This document shows, piece after piece, positions 22,791-34,239 of a stretch of DNA of 64,000 nt. The number at the start of each line of letters is the position of its first letter. Positions within the stretch are counted from its first letter, which is position 1. The position numbers and the translations under genes are program-made. Origin of the DNA: Pomphorhynchus laevis (lineage: Eukaryota > Acanthocephala > Palaeacanthocephala > Echinorhynchida > Pomphorhynchidae); assembly GCA_012934845.2 (NCBI GenBank), contig WNNJ02003619.1:62001-126000 (forward strand). The letters run 5' to 3'. The notes under the pieces were generated by a model. The model searched no databases. It had not been told where the DNA came from and was given only the letters and a program-made list of their open reading frames with translations.

Positions 22791-24050
22791 CAACACAAGC
22801 CGCGTTTTTTGTTTCACCGCCGCGCTAACTCGCTGCGTAAGAAAATTCATTGCCCGTTTATCTACGGTCGATCGAACTAATTTTTCCCAGGAGTTGCAAA
22901 ATAGCCCCAACGGATCCCAGGGTTACGATGGCAATTGGTGCAAACTAGTACTGCCGCTCATCTAAGCCGTTATATTTGGCACATGTTCATTTTCCTCCAT
23001 GAATGGAGGATAAATTTCCTCCATGAATGTCTATAACATGTATGACCGCATAGTCTCGTTGGTACCCGTTAGCTCATCCGCTCATAATGGATTAGCGAAG
23101 TGAATTTATCTATATAACTTGTCTTTAAATAGAATGATTGAACATAAAGTGCAAATCTTTTCATTCATTCTTGGATTAGATTTTTAATCCAAGAATGATT
23201 ATTTATAAATTTCTATTTTTTAATAGAAATTAACGCTGAGAGCTGGAAATGCCTCACGTTTTAAAAAATTCATCCGATCGGTATATTTAAATACACTCTA
23301 TCTTAATTAATTCAAAAATTTTTATATTGCAATTTTAGTTATTTATATTATAATTTTAGAATTTAAAATAACACATTTTCTTCTGCATTTAAACATCATG
23401 ACGTGGAGAATTTAAGAAACAACCTAATGTTGCTGTTTCGATATATTATGTCTCATCAGTGACGGATACCTTCCACTGCTGGTGCAGAATAGGATCGCCA
23501 ATTAACAGTTGCTGCTGGATCTGTAAACATCGAATAATATTAAACATAATATTATTTATGCTTAATATAAATAATATTAAACATAATACAAATAATATTA
23601 TAATTATTTATTATTTATTGAAACTAGAGTCACTTCTAGTTGTCAGAAGCAGCGACTTTCGTATTTTGGATAAATTTCCTCCATGAATGTCTATAACATG
23701 TATGACCGCATAGTCTCGTTGGTATCCGTTAGCTCATCCGCTCATAATGGATTAGCGAAGTGAATTTATGTATATAACTTGTTATTAAATAGAATGATTG
23801 AACATAAAGTGCAAATCTTTTAATCCCTGTCGTTATGAAAATCCAAATGTAGTCATAAAATTTAAGAATATACACGTATGTACTAAAAAAGTACTTGTAT
23901 TAATGGTTGACTCAATAACTCTAATAGGTTAAAATATTTGAAGAGCTACAAAATTCCGAGAGCTAATTGAAGTTTGATGAGACACAAACATTAGCGATTA
24001 CTAAACAAGCATTACAAAATAATTATCATTGATTTGGCCACACTTATCAT
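22791..24050. repeat. Intergenic region with a 153-base direct repeat and hairpins
   Basis: The segment 23009-23161, beginning ggataaatttcctccatgaa, recurs almost exactly at 23668-23821. Next to the first copy is a 14-bp perfect hairpin, tcattcttggatta (23165-23178) with its complement at 23185-23198, and then another (aatttctatt/aatagaaatt). Copy 1 is preceded by a small cctccatgaatggagg hairpin. A GC-richer stretch at 22780-22990 has no recognisable gene. Confidence 0.7.
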
Positions 24051-24052
24051 GA

Positions 24053-24058
24053 TTTATT
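24053..24058 (-). promoter_or_regulatory. Candidate polyadenylation signal of the carrier gene
   Basis: AATAAA on the - strand about 145 bases after the stop codon of the SLC25A39/40-type carrier. Position is plausible; use is unproven. Confidence 0.35.
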
Positions 24059-24201
24059 TTAATGTTAGAACATGTGATGCAAATCATTTTGGCATTTAAT
24101 AAGAAAATGACATTTAATATAAATTACAAGAAAATGTTTAAACTCAAGACCGGAAAATATACAACATAAAACTCTTTGCAAATTGTCCCTCAGGATAACA
24201 A

Positions 24202-24323
24202 TCACATCCCTTGTAATTGTAATTGTCGTTTTGTAATTGATTGAAGATAGCTCTTTATCATTTCGTAAGACCCTATCATAATAGCACAGGCGGGCACCAC
24301 CTTGGTCATTCTTGGCAGTAATC
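24202..24323 (-). CDS. SLC25A39/40: SLC25A39/40-type mitochondrial carrier, last coding exon
   Basis: Too short for ordinary frame detection, but it completes the carrier. After the acceptor gtttttag the exon begins in phase 1 and reads LLPRMTKVVPACAIMIGSYE, then 19 further residues and a TGA stop. This is the sixth transmembrane helix and tail of SLC25A39/40 proteins, which read FLPRIIKAAPSCAIMISTYE in the human form. Joined to the previous exon the sequence runs ...GICGFWSG-LLPRM..., exactly as in the family. The intron separating it from exon 2 (24324-29880) is 5557 bases long and full of LINE and Penelope sequence. Confidence 0.9.
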
Positions 24324-25025
24324 CTAAAAACTGTAACATTTTAAATTTTAAAAATAAAAATATTAAAATTTAAAAAACACTAATTATTAAAGCAACAACT
24401 ACTAATTTAACGAAATGATATAATTATTTAATCAAATATTAAATTTATATTAAATATTAATATTAAATAATTAAATATTTAATATTAAATATTTTAATAT
24501 TAAATTTTAATATTAAAATATTATTTAATATTTTAATAACGGTTTATCCTTTATCACCAACAATTATGGTGATGCGCAATATAAAGAACACAGAGTTCTT
24601 GCAGAAAATGGCGAACCATTCAAATTAACTGTCGAGACTACAAATACCTGATACTTTGACCATAAGGATTCTAACAGGAAAATACATGATTTTTGAGAGT
24701 CAGTGACATTAAACAAGTATATTTTACGTATCAGCAGCTAATCTCCTAACGGGTATAGCGCAATATCATTTTATAGTGCCTTTCAGTTTTTTCTTAGATT
24801 TTGCCATCGATCGAACAATTTTTCTAAAAATTTAAAGATGATATATTGCAGATTATTTATCTGTTGGAAAAATGCTATTCACTTAAAGAAACGTAACGGC
24901 ATCACATAGACTTTCAATGATGTAAACATACGTAAATTATAGATGAATAAATTGATATATTTATTAATTTATATTAATTAATATATAATTAATTATTAAT
25001 ATATTAATATATTAATAATTCATTT

Positions 25026-25132
25026 ATACTTCTGGTTGTGACACGACACATCCTCACAGGTATTGTTCCTATTATTGATACAGCAAGACGCTACTAATCA
25101 GCCTGGGTTGGTCTCATCAGCTGCTGACTGAT
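25026..25132 (-). mobile_element. SINE fragment, 3' part
   Basis: Matches the body of the SINE at 11005-11240 (the blocks acttctggttgtg, cacaggtattgttcctatt and gtctcatcagctgctgac) at close to 90% by eye. The tRNA-like head with A and B boxes is absent; the match breaks off at the boundary with a Penelope fragment near 25133. Confidence 0.65.
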
Positions 25133-25790
25133 ATGAATTCTTTAGAAGATATTTTAGCTTATTTTCTCTTGAAAGTTGTTTTAATATTTTTTATACCTTA
25201 TTTTAAGATATTTACTTATATCTGATCCTATTATTTCTTTACTTTTAGAATTATGTAAAAGTCTACCTATATTTATGTTATCTATACATTTATTATTGAA
25301 GTTTATGGTTAATGTATATTTTTTATTGTTATTATTTATATTTATTGTCCGATTATAGTATTTTGTATTACAATAACTGTCTATTATACAACTTTACCTA
25401 TCATAATCGTTAATTCATCTTTGATTTATTGAACAAATGATATTTTTAGAAAACCTTCTTATATTTACATAAATATATTTTAGCTTATTATCTCTTAAAA
25501 GTTGTTTTAATATTTCTAATTGTTCGTTTATATACATATCTTTTTTAATATTTTTAAGTTTATTTTTCTTATTCCTTTTATCGCCATGACTTCTTGGCTT
25601 GCGTTTAACCGGATTATTATAATATAGTTGTTTATTATGTACTATACTACTTCTGCCAATTCCTTGTACCACGTCATTCAATCCTAATGGGTACATGGAA
25701 TTAAGCGTTTTAATCCAAAAATCTTCTTTTTCTAATAGTTTTTGATTTAATATTTCCTTATTTTCTTCTTAGTTGACTCAGACTAAACTT
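25133..25790 (-). mobile_element. Naiad-like Penelope fragment (end of endonuclease to linker)
   Basis: On the - strand the frame at 25696-25415 begins MYPLGLNDVVQGIGRSS, the end of the endonuclease region, and continues through the basic linker to SKNIICSINQR. Further linker sequence, out of frame, extends down to about 25150. It parallels 14880-15190 and 16345-16600 closely. It lies in sense orientation within the carrier intron. Confidence 0.75.
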
Positions 25791-26084
25791 ACAACGGGTC
25801 ATCCAGCAAAAAATGAACGATGTTTGATAAATGATGCTTTAATGAATGTGCTTGATAAACGAATGATGTTCCATTCGTTTATTTGAATTTTACAAAATTT
25901 TTATTTTGAATTACATTAGTATAATATTTGCTTAAGATACGGGCATTACTAAAATACGCAACTATTCTTCTTTATAAACATTTTGTTTCATCATATAAAT
26001 ATATCATGCATTGATCCCGTGAGTGCTTCTTTGGGCGACAAATGAGCATTTACGAGTCATCTAATTAAGATATATCATATTTAA

Positions 26085-28990
26085 TAATAACGGTTTTATT
26101 AATAACTATATAACTGATAAAAACGTTCATAAAAACAAAACATGCAGAAAAACAACTTTAAACAACAGCTGTTTACGACGTGTTTTTCAAAATCTTCTAA
26201 CTTATCATTAGGGCATCAGGTCCAGAGTGATCTGAGCCCCACAGCCGCACCAGCACGTTGCCCTCTGACTGAACAATTTGAGGTATCTCACAGCCCTAAG
26301 AGTCCAGTCAAGGCTGACTATGGTAAGCACTATCGACATTATAATAAGCTTGAGAAACCTTAGTCTTTGCTCTGGGAAACGTCCTCTTGAGAAGAAGACT
26401 AATTCAAGGATAGTCCAAGTACCTTAAAGGGGCACTTGGGATTTCCCATTCAATGACAGATGCTGGGCCCGTTTCAGAGCACACCAAGCTCTCTTCAGGA
26501 TACGTTTAAGTCTATCAGGTCAGCTTTGGCCGACTAATTCACCGTAACGGTGAACCCCAGATATGTTACTCTACTCGTGAAGATGGGAAGTTGTTGAGGC
26601 TGCAAAATGGAGGAGTGCCGAGGGTGGTAATCTCTTAAGCTTCTTTTCGGTAGCGAGGGCGGCATGAAAGACTACCACCTGCGATTTTTCGGAGTTTAAA
26701 ACAGGATTAAATTCGGGCAACTGATCTTTTAATATTAAATAGGACGGCTGATGTCCGAGACTACATCCTTTCACATGTGTGCAGAGAACATGACTGTGGT
26801 ATCATATGCGTATACCGCGAGATGTTGATCACGCTTGAATATTTTGAAAAGTTCAAGAGAGGGAGCGAGAAATAAGACTGAAGAAAGTGGGGATCCTTGA
26901 GGCACACCTGTAATAGGGTAATACTGACGTTCATCAGGGTCATCTCCATAGTAGAATCGCTTGGAGTACAGCAATATCTCCAGCGCATCGGGGTATTTTT
27001 CATAAAAGAATCGCTTGGTGTATAGCAGTATCTTCACTCTGTTAACAATTCTCGCAGTCAGCCCGAGGTATCTAAGAAAGGAAAAAACAAAGGGAATAGA
27101 AAAACGGTCTAAGGCAGCGGAAAAGTTCAGAAAAACACTACATCAAGCTGATGACTGTTATCCTGACAAAACTGGTGCACTTCACTAATTGCTGAATGAA
27201 CCGAGCACCCTTTGAAAAATCAATGAAAACTCGGTGGGATCAAGTTACACCTACTTAAATAATCGCGGATTCTACGCGCAAGCGCTTTTTCGTAGATGGA
27301 GATGAGGGAATTTTGAATCGAAATGAGCCGTAGGTCTTTGGGACATAAAACCGACTATTGCTTAAGTAAAAAGATTCTACGACTGATGTTGATGCCGGCT
27401 ACATGGATGGTGAGGCTAACAACATTGTGACGGTCACTTCTCTTTTTTAATCAGCTGTCAAAAGCTGACAAATCCGAGAAGCGAGTGAAGCGACGAATTT
27501 GAATGTGTTCGGAAGTGTGTAGGAGTTAAGAATATCTGTAACAGATAAGTACCTGATCCTGAAGCCACCCCAAGACAGGATTAGTTGGGTGGATGGAGTG
27601 GCTTCATAATTATGTACGGATAGTTACTCGTCCAAAACTAAATCTAGGTCAACGCTACCAATACACCCCGATGTTCTCTCTCGAGAGCAGACAAATTTTT
27701 CCTTCTTGAAAATCTTACAAAAGCAAGCCTGAGAGGGACTAATACGGATAATATTCGCCCTGTCCCTACTCAGCTGGAGTATGTATCTAGTACTCCAGTA
27801 TTCATTTGAGATAACCTGCCTGAAGGAAGCAGAGGGATTGAGAAGGTGTAACATTTTTGCTAGGCCTTAAGTTTTGTTGGAGTGGGATTGTAAATGCGAC
27901 CTTTATAGGTAGTTAAAAGGAACCCGATAGCTTGCGAAGAGATGTAGGAATAAAAATCAGTCAGGCTCTTAGTCCCTATCCTGGGGAAGAGTTGGATAGC
28001 TGTCTGATAGAAGGCAACTCTGATGGGATCAAAATGAAACCTCCTTCTAAGCAACGCATTATCTTCTATTCGCCAGCGAATTAGGTCATGAGAGGTGATC
28101 AGTTGTTGGCACGATTGCTCAGTGCAGATGGGTTAAACAACAACATCATATGTAGCAGTAAAATATCGAGTAGTGAGTTTGTTGTTGAGCAATGAATGGT
28201 GTGGAGGGTGGTTTGTGTATAAGATAGTCATTTCTGGCTCTACGGAGTGCTGCATTAATCCAACGACTAGTTCTGTCGTCGAAGTCATCGAGTAAAATGT
28301 CGCAGCCTCTACTCAAAATACGATCCAGGAGGTCAAGGTTCTTGTGAATCTCCCCTGGACGGATGTAGATATTGGCTATACTGATGCGTTTACCGTTTTT
28401 ACAGAGTGATATAGCTAAACAAGACAGGGCTGGACAAGAGTAGTTTAACAGGAGGGAAGATCTTAACGAACATATAACTAGGGTTAAAAGACTGAGAAGA
28501 AGATGAGTGAGGTGGGGTTATGCACGGAGTATAGTGAGTGTAGATGTGCTTTGGGATAAATCGAGTAATGTATTGGGGGGAGCCGGATAGACGCATCTCC
28601 TGAACGACTATAGCATCTGCATATCTACCAGATAGAAGTCTAAGGGCGGAAGCACCTCCCGAATTCCACTGAAGAATATTCAATGAAAAAGACTCTCGAA
28701 TACTTTCCATTGATATGGATTAACTGGAAGGGAATAGTCCTCCCTAGTTGAAGCCAGAGGTGTGAAGGTCGCCTTTCCCACTCCCTGTCCCAACAGCAGA
28801 GTTCCATTGCCCCCGGGCAATATCTTCATTTCCCTTTGCCACCTGCTAGGATTTGCTTCTTTGACAGGCGAACAGGTGTCAGATTCTACGCAGAGACGCC
28901 TCTTTTTTGGTGTAATGGACTTACTCGAGGGATGGCTGTGATGTATCATTCGTGATAGGAGTTTGTCCTAGGAAGGAGAAAAAGTTTGAG
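26085..28990 (-). mobile_element. LINE-A, minus copy of head-to-head pair 2
   Basis: A long but damaged copy of LINE-A, with its 3' tail near 26085 (ttaataataacggttttatt) and its 5' end near 28990. From 5' to 3' it has: the end of ORF1 (28985-28700); the endonuclease start LNILQWNSGGASALRLLSG (about 28680) and INAALRRARN (about 28255); FHFDPIRVAFYQTAIQLFPR (about 28030); the reverse transcriptase boxes PITGVPQGSPLSS and VYAYDTTVMF (26950-26790), in which the YADD box is degraded to YAYD; then the C-terminal region and 3' untranslated region. A 45-base segment coding for ILLYTKRFFYE is duplicated in tandem at about 26950-27035. Many frameshifts. Confidence 0.85.
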
Positions 28991-28993
28991 CAG

Positions 28994-29030
28994 AATCCTT
29001 GAGACAATTGGGTCAATTGTCTCAAGGATT
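28994..29030. repeat. Perfect 17-bp palindrome at a LINE-LINE junction
   Basis: Arm aatccttgagacaattg (28994-29010), loop ggt, then its exact reverse complement (29014-29030). It lies precisely where the 5' ends of the two oppositely oriented LINE-A copies meet. Confidence 0.9.
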
Positions 29031-29815
29031 GTCTCACATTCCTGGACAATGCCGGGTGCATTCCTCCACTTTTTCTTATCTTATATCTTGCTTGCTCCAT
29101 TGTCCTGTTCAAGGCTCTCAAACGCGATCAACATCTCGTGGTATACGCTGATAATACCACATCCATGTTCTCTGGACGAAGGTACAAAAATGCAGTCTCG
29201 GACATCAGTTTTTTCTGGTTAAGATTAAAAGGTCAGATATCGCCTTCAATCTTATTTTAAACTCCGAGAAATCGCAGGTGGTAGTCATGTTTGGCGCCCT
29301 TGCGGCAAGAAAATTAAGAGTCTAGCACTCTCTGTACTCTCCTCCATTAAGCAGTCTCAACCACTCCCCCATCTTCACGAGTGGAGTAAAATATCTGGGG
29401 TTTACCGTTACGGTGAACTAGTAGACGAAATTTGACCTGGATCCAAACTTAAACGAATCTTGAAGAAAGCTAGGTGGCTCTGAAACGTGCCTAGCATATC
29501 TCATTGTTTAGGAAAACCCAAGTACGCCTTTGAAGTACTTGGGCTATCTCGGGATTGTTCTTATTTTCTAGAGGACGTCCCCCTGAGCAAATACTAAGGT
29601 TTCTCAAGCTCATCATCTCAAGATTACCGACCATAGTCCGCCTCAACTGGACTCTTAGGGGGTGAGAGCCCCCGAATGACTCAGTCAGAAGGCGGCGGAC
29701 TGGTAAGGTTAATAAAGAAGCAGAAGACTGAAGATGAACTCGAATGTAAATACGGAAGTTATATGTTGTTGAACTCTGTCTTTTCTATGTTATGCTTTTG
29801 TTATAATAATAAAAT
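29031..29815 (+). mobile_element. LINE-A, plus copy of head-to-head pair 2
   Basis: A 5'-truncated copy that starts in the reverse transcriptase just before the palm box (ttcttatcttatatcttgcttgc near 29070 aligns with the intact copy at 50865). It covers the TLVVYADN-type box (mutated to gataatacc), the C-terminal reverse transcriptase segment, and the 3' untranslated region, ending in an ataataataaaatat tail near 29815. It ends about 65 bases before carrier exon 2. Confidence 0.8.
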
Positions 29816-29880
29816 ATATGTATTCATCAATTCATTTAAATATTAAAATTTATGAATACTTAAAGCTATAATTACCTTAC

Positions 29881-30090
29881 CTGACCAGAAACCGCAAATG
29901 CCATTTGTTCTGTATATCAATTTGCATTCTCTCCATACCATTTTACTTGAAAAATCTTTGCTTTCCATATTTAGTCCATTACGTTGAAGTTTGGTTTTTA
30001 GCACGTCTACTGGACATGTAACAAATGCCGCCGATATTCCACCGATACTGCCAGATACAAACGGAGTAAGCAATCCCAAATCAATATTAC
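29881..30090 (-). CDS. SLC25A39/40: SLC25A39/40-type mitochondrial carrier, middle exon
   Basis: The exon runs from the acceptor tttttattag (30091-30092) to the donor TCAG|gtaagg (29880). The translation after the split cysteine codon is NIDLGLLTPFVSGSIGGISA, then the third carrier signature PVDVLKTKLQ, a matrix helix, and GICGFWSG at the end. It supplies transmembrane helix 5 and the third carrier repeat, including the motif P-x-D-x-x-K-x-[RK]-x-Q that forms the matrix gate. Both flanking introns are in phase 1, so all three exons join in one frame. Single-base changes that would disrupt the family motifs are not seen. Confidence 0.9.
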
Positions 30091-30329
30091 CTAATAAAAA
30101 CTTTTTTATTATATTGAAAATAGTGATATTTTTTAGTTGTGCAGTTATTCTTAATTACTGTATTTTATGCAATATTTTAAAACTATTTTATATAATGTTA
30201 TCATGATGATGGCAGGTAGCTATCAAAAATTCGATTTTAATAAAAATTATATCATTTAATTGATCAAATTCTATTTGATCAATTAATTTTAAATTATTTT
30301 CAATTTTCAAACTAGTCATCTATAGTTTG

Positions 30330-31490
30330 TTTTTTAATTTTAAGTTAATATACCTGTGCAGTCATTGTTACCATTGAAATTTTGATGAACATTTTTATTC
30401 TACACTTTGCTTCAATCATATTTACAGGTCAACCGTTGAATGCTTGTAGATATCTTCAGCTATTGATCCAATATACCTATGTTTCAGTTTCATTCCTTTT
30501 AATATTGGATGACGATCATTCGATTCGTATGCTGTATTGATATGATAAATTTCATTAGCATTTGCTATTCGGCACGTTGCTTTAATCATATCTATAAGCC
30601 AAGAGCAGTACGCTACATTTCAGTATTAGTGAACATCATCAACTACTGATCCAATATCTTCGCTTCACGTTTCGGTTATCTTAATGTTGGCCGACGATCA
30701 ATTGACTCGTTTGCTTTATTGACAATTTGATTTAATGAAATACTTTCGTCTTGCATTAACTTATATCAGATAACTTTAATTTATTAATCAATTATCGAAT
30801 AAACTCTGGCTTAATCAATTATGAAATGAACTCTGTGATCTAAATCCATTATGAAATGAACTCTGAAAAATGACTTGTGTCAGCTAGCCTGCAATGTGTC
30901 TGGATATTGGTAAGTTGCTTGAAAGAAATACTTTGAGTTACACGTATTGTCAATCATATTCATCCACACATTCACGCTACATTTCAGTATCGCTGACATC
31001 ATCAAGGTATTTGACTGATCTAATACCTACGTTTTACGGTCCTTTTAATGTTGGCTGAAGATCACTCGACTCCTCTGTTATAATTGATAATTAGATTTAA
31101 TAAACGTCTTTCGTCTTGCAAATTTAATTGAAATCATTTTTGATTTCAAATACAAATCAGTGTTGGTAGGGAAGGTGATATCTTCAATTTAAAAAACCTA
31201 CCTATTTCTCCTAACTATTAGTGATATCAAACTATTCATATATTGTTTGTTTCCTAGTTTTAAGTTGATATACCTGTGCAGTCATTGCTACTATTTTAAT
31301 TTTGATGACTATTTTATTCTGCACGCTACTTTAATCCTATATATAAGCCAACAGCAGTACGCTATATTTAAGTATTGGTGGACATCAGCTACTGATCCAA
31401 TCCCTACGTTTCAGCCCTTTTAAAAAATTTTCACATAACATTTTGCAAATTTAATTAAAATCATTAATGATTTCATGTTTAAACAGCGTT
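30330..31490. repeat. Four degenerate tandem units in a carrier intron
   Basis: Four related units start near 30340, 30560, 30930 and 31260. Shared strings include ctttaatcatatctataagcc, cagtacgctacatttcagtatt, ctactgatccaat, ctacgtttcag and gttggctgaagatcac. Unit length ranges from about 200 to 330 bases with many indels. Two units also share the preceding atacctgtgcagtcattg block. No reading frame persists through them. This looks like an old tandem array. Confidence 0.6.
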
Positions 31491-31599
31491 GATCATTAAA
31501 TTTAGTTCACTTCGTTACGATAAACTATTATATCATCAATATAATAGTAGCATCCTCTTGAATATTTTAGTTTTCAGCTGGAACATAAGACACTATCCT

Positions 31600-32660
31600 A
31601 TTCATAATTATTGACGCTATAATTAGTCGGAATCCAAGCCTGGTCATATAATAAGGTACCCCACAAAATAAACTTTGACCATTGATATATCAACAACTCT
31701 GATTTGATTTGAACTTGTAAATTTGCATAACGTAAATCCAAAAGACACCCCTAAACCGAGTTGCCTTCATTAGAGTATCATATCAGCGCATCAAGAGATA
31801 TCGGCAGTATGACAAGATACAAATGTATTCAATTTACGGAAGTAGAGAAGTGGACGTGTTCTATTTTTATAATCTTAACTGATTAAGACACTCTCATTGT
31901 TCACACCCTTTCTGATTATATCCATAACAACGACGATTTAATAGCCGAAAACAATTACTGCGCAGATGACCCTTTCGCTTGCAGTAAGTACATAAGCTTT
32001 CACCATTGTGGGTCACCGCTGCACAGGTAAATAAATTATCAATACCTGTTTTCTCGTCCATGGATTTCGAAGTTGAAACTATGACCTTATCATGCTTAAG
32101 ATCTTACCAATATTCATAGCCTTCGCGCTTACCGCCCCATCGATATGACTTCTCTATGAGTCGTAACCTCGCTTATATATTTCCTGATTGATGCTAATTA
32201 GAGATTAACACTTTCTCCAAAATTATATCTACGATCTACCAGCTGTTAGTAAAACTGGAATAACCCTGGTCCAAACGCGGTGCTCAGATATCGCTTGAGC
32301 TGGTCAGAATTTCACGTATACGACAAATGCACTTCCGGACAGGAAGAGTAGTAAAACCGTGATTAAATATTCAAAGCTTTGTAGCTTCCTGGCCAGTTCC
32401 AACTTCGCGATCCATTCAGATCAATCACTGGATTCATCAAATTTCTTAATAGCATTTGCACACTTTACTTGTACATATTACATTTGTACTGACTTCCCTA
32501 GGTTTCAGTATACCACCTCTATCGACAAAGTAGCATGTTCTTAAAAGCAAAGAACTTAAACACGTTTTTCTCGAAACGTAACAGCGTTTTTTCAAATTTA
32601 TTGCACATAAATACACCAAGTGCAGTGTATCGAAGGAAGATTTCAACCGTTGATAATACT
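31600..32660 (-). mobile_element. Ty3/gypsy gag fossil
   Basis: On the - strand the region has a gag capsid-like segment (SEWIAKLELARKLQSFEYL near 32400 and LSGSAFVVYVKF near 32310) and, further on, a zinc knuckle near 31960. Only the front part of the element is recognisable, and no LTR was found. It is broken at about six or more places and appears old. It lies in sense orientation in intron 1 of the carrier. Confidence 0.6.
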
Positions 32661-33245
32661 ACCACATGATTGATTAAATACGAAAAGCATTTATAAAGTT
32701 TTTATATTTCGCCGGCTTCTAGCTATGATGATGATGACTTCTAGCTAGCTCTCATCAGGAATAAAATGTCTTCAATTTAACAAACTTAAATTGTTTGTAA
32801 TATTAAAATGATTTTTCTTTTAATCAACCGGAGCAGGTTGGATTTAAATGTTTTTAATTCGGAGCGGGTAAAATTTCTTATAATCGGCCCTGCTCAAATT
32901 AAAAGTTTAAAACATAATAGATATAAATCATTTATTTAAAATTAATGTAAGCAAAATCAGAATTTAATATTTTTTTAAATCTCTATGTAAAATTAACTTT
33001 AGGCAAATATTAATCAATTAAAGGATTATGTGATTCAAATAAGTAAACATTACAATAACATTTCTATCCAATATTATGATGGATTGTGGTTCATCATTAT
33101 CGAGGATTGTAGTTTTATATAGAATGTGACTTTTCAAAATTTAAAAGCATGAAATATTATATATTTTGTATTTTCTTTGCTTTAATCGCATAATTTGGAT
33201 TGGAAACATAAAAGGATGCAATAATTGAATAAATGATTAACTTAC

Positions 33246-33801
33246 ATTTAGCATTTTCATAGCACCACCAGTAAATCATGGAAAACGGAACATCTCTAAT
33301 AATAGTAAGTCGCCATCCATTCCATAACACGGTAGTATCAATAGATAAAAGTAATTTCATTATTTTTCGAACGTTAATCATCTTCGACTGTGCTACAACT
33401 CTTAGTAATTCTAATGGTGCAGTGACTGATGAAGTTAAAAAACGTGCCACAGCTCCTGACAATAAGGGAGAAAAGTTTGTTCCAAAGTTTAGCTGTTTCA
33501 ATTGCTCATGAATTCGCTGATAAGTACAGAAATATATCGTAACAGAAGGTACCCCGAGAATTAAAGTAGGTCCTAAACCAGTCCATAGTGAACGGATTCC
33601 ACCGTGATCTTTTAATATCGACTGAACCAAATTTCTGTACGATGACTTTTTGTCGCATATCTTACAAGGATGTCCTATCTGTGCTCTCGTCTTCAACAAA
33701 TCAAGCGGAGTAACTAGAATTGATACTAAGCAAGTACTTGCACTTGTTGCGGCAATATCGAGAATGAATGAATCTGATTTGGCTTGTTTCTGCTGGTTCA
33801 T
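33246..33801 (-). CDS. SLC25A39/40: SLC25A39/40-type mitochondrial carrier, first coding exon
   Basis: Encodes residues 1-185 of a 295-residue inner-membrane carrier. The first repeat has TPLDLLKTRAQ (residues about 31-41), a short matrix loop with CKIC, and RSLWTGLGPTLILGVPSVTI; the second has APLELLRVVAQ and then LWNGWRLTIIRDVPFSMIYW. The blocks LWxGLxPTL..VP...IYF and RDVPFSxxYW are diagnostic of SLC25A39/40 (yeast MTM1) rather than other carriers. In mammals these proteins import glutathione into the matrix. The ATG at 33801 is the first available and directly precedes helix 1. The loop after the first signature is much shorter than in human SLC25A39. The exon ends in phase 1 at AAAT|gtaagt. 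Confidence 0.92.
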
Positions 33802-34239
33802 AAATTAACATAAATACTAAAATTGTTGGTTTTCGAATTTAAGTAACAATTGAAGCAATTGTAACAATTGTAAAATATTATTATTTGATATTTTAAAAGT
33901 AAAATATCAAACAATTTAGTTATTGATCAACGATTGTCAATTTCTGCTTAACTTAGATTTAATTATTGTAATCACGAAATCCTTATTAGTAGGCCGCTTG
34001 GAATTAATTTTATAACCAATCGAGTTCTGTAAGACGAAATAATGTTTTTCATACGTAACGAATACGGACACTAAAGTTAAACATTGAATGTATTTAAAGC
34101 TGTTTAAATATATTCAATATTTAAAGTATTAAGTTTTTGTATATTTTATATAAAGGAACTTGTATAGCAATTGATCTCAGACGTGGTAATTAGCAATTAG
34201 CGCTTTATGTGATACGTCGTTGTTGTTGCTATTAAGACC
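33802..34239. other. Upstream region of the carrier gene
   Basis: AT-rich, no coding motif. It should contain the promoter of the - strand carrier gene, but no element can be singled out. A short string (agtttttgtatattttatataaag) near 34130 recurs near 37570. Confidence 0.4.

Larger units (their letters stand above)
24324..29880 (-). other. Carrier intron 2, filled with transposons
   Basis: A GT-AG intron (donor TCAG|gtaagg at 29880, acceptor gtttttag at 24324). From low to high coordinates it holds: AT-rich repeats (24360-24540 and 24940-25020), an unassigned stretch 24540-24940, a truncated SINE, a reversed Penelope fragment, and a head-to-head pair of LINE-A copies. No other host exon is visible in it. 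Confidence 0.75.
30091..33245 (-). other. Carrier intron 1
   Basis: A GT-AG intron of 3155 bases (donor AAAT|gtaagt at 33245, acceptor at 30091). It contains a set of degenerate repeats (30330-31490), a Ty3/gypsy gag fossil on the - strand (31600-32660) and AT-rich sequence (32660-33245). No additional exon is seen. Confidence 0.7.

Noticed and set aside
23009-23821. A CRISPR-like array
   Set aside because: Only two units of 153 bases with a 500-base gap, in a eukaryotic context.
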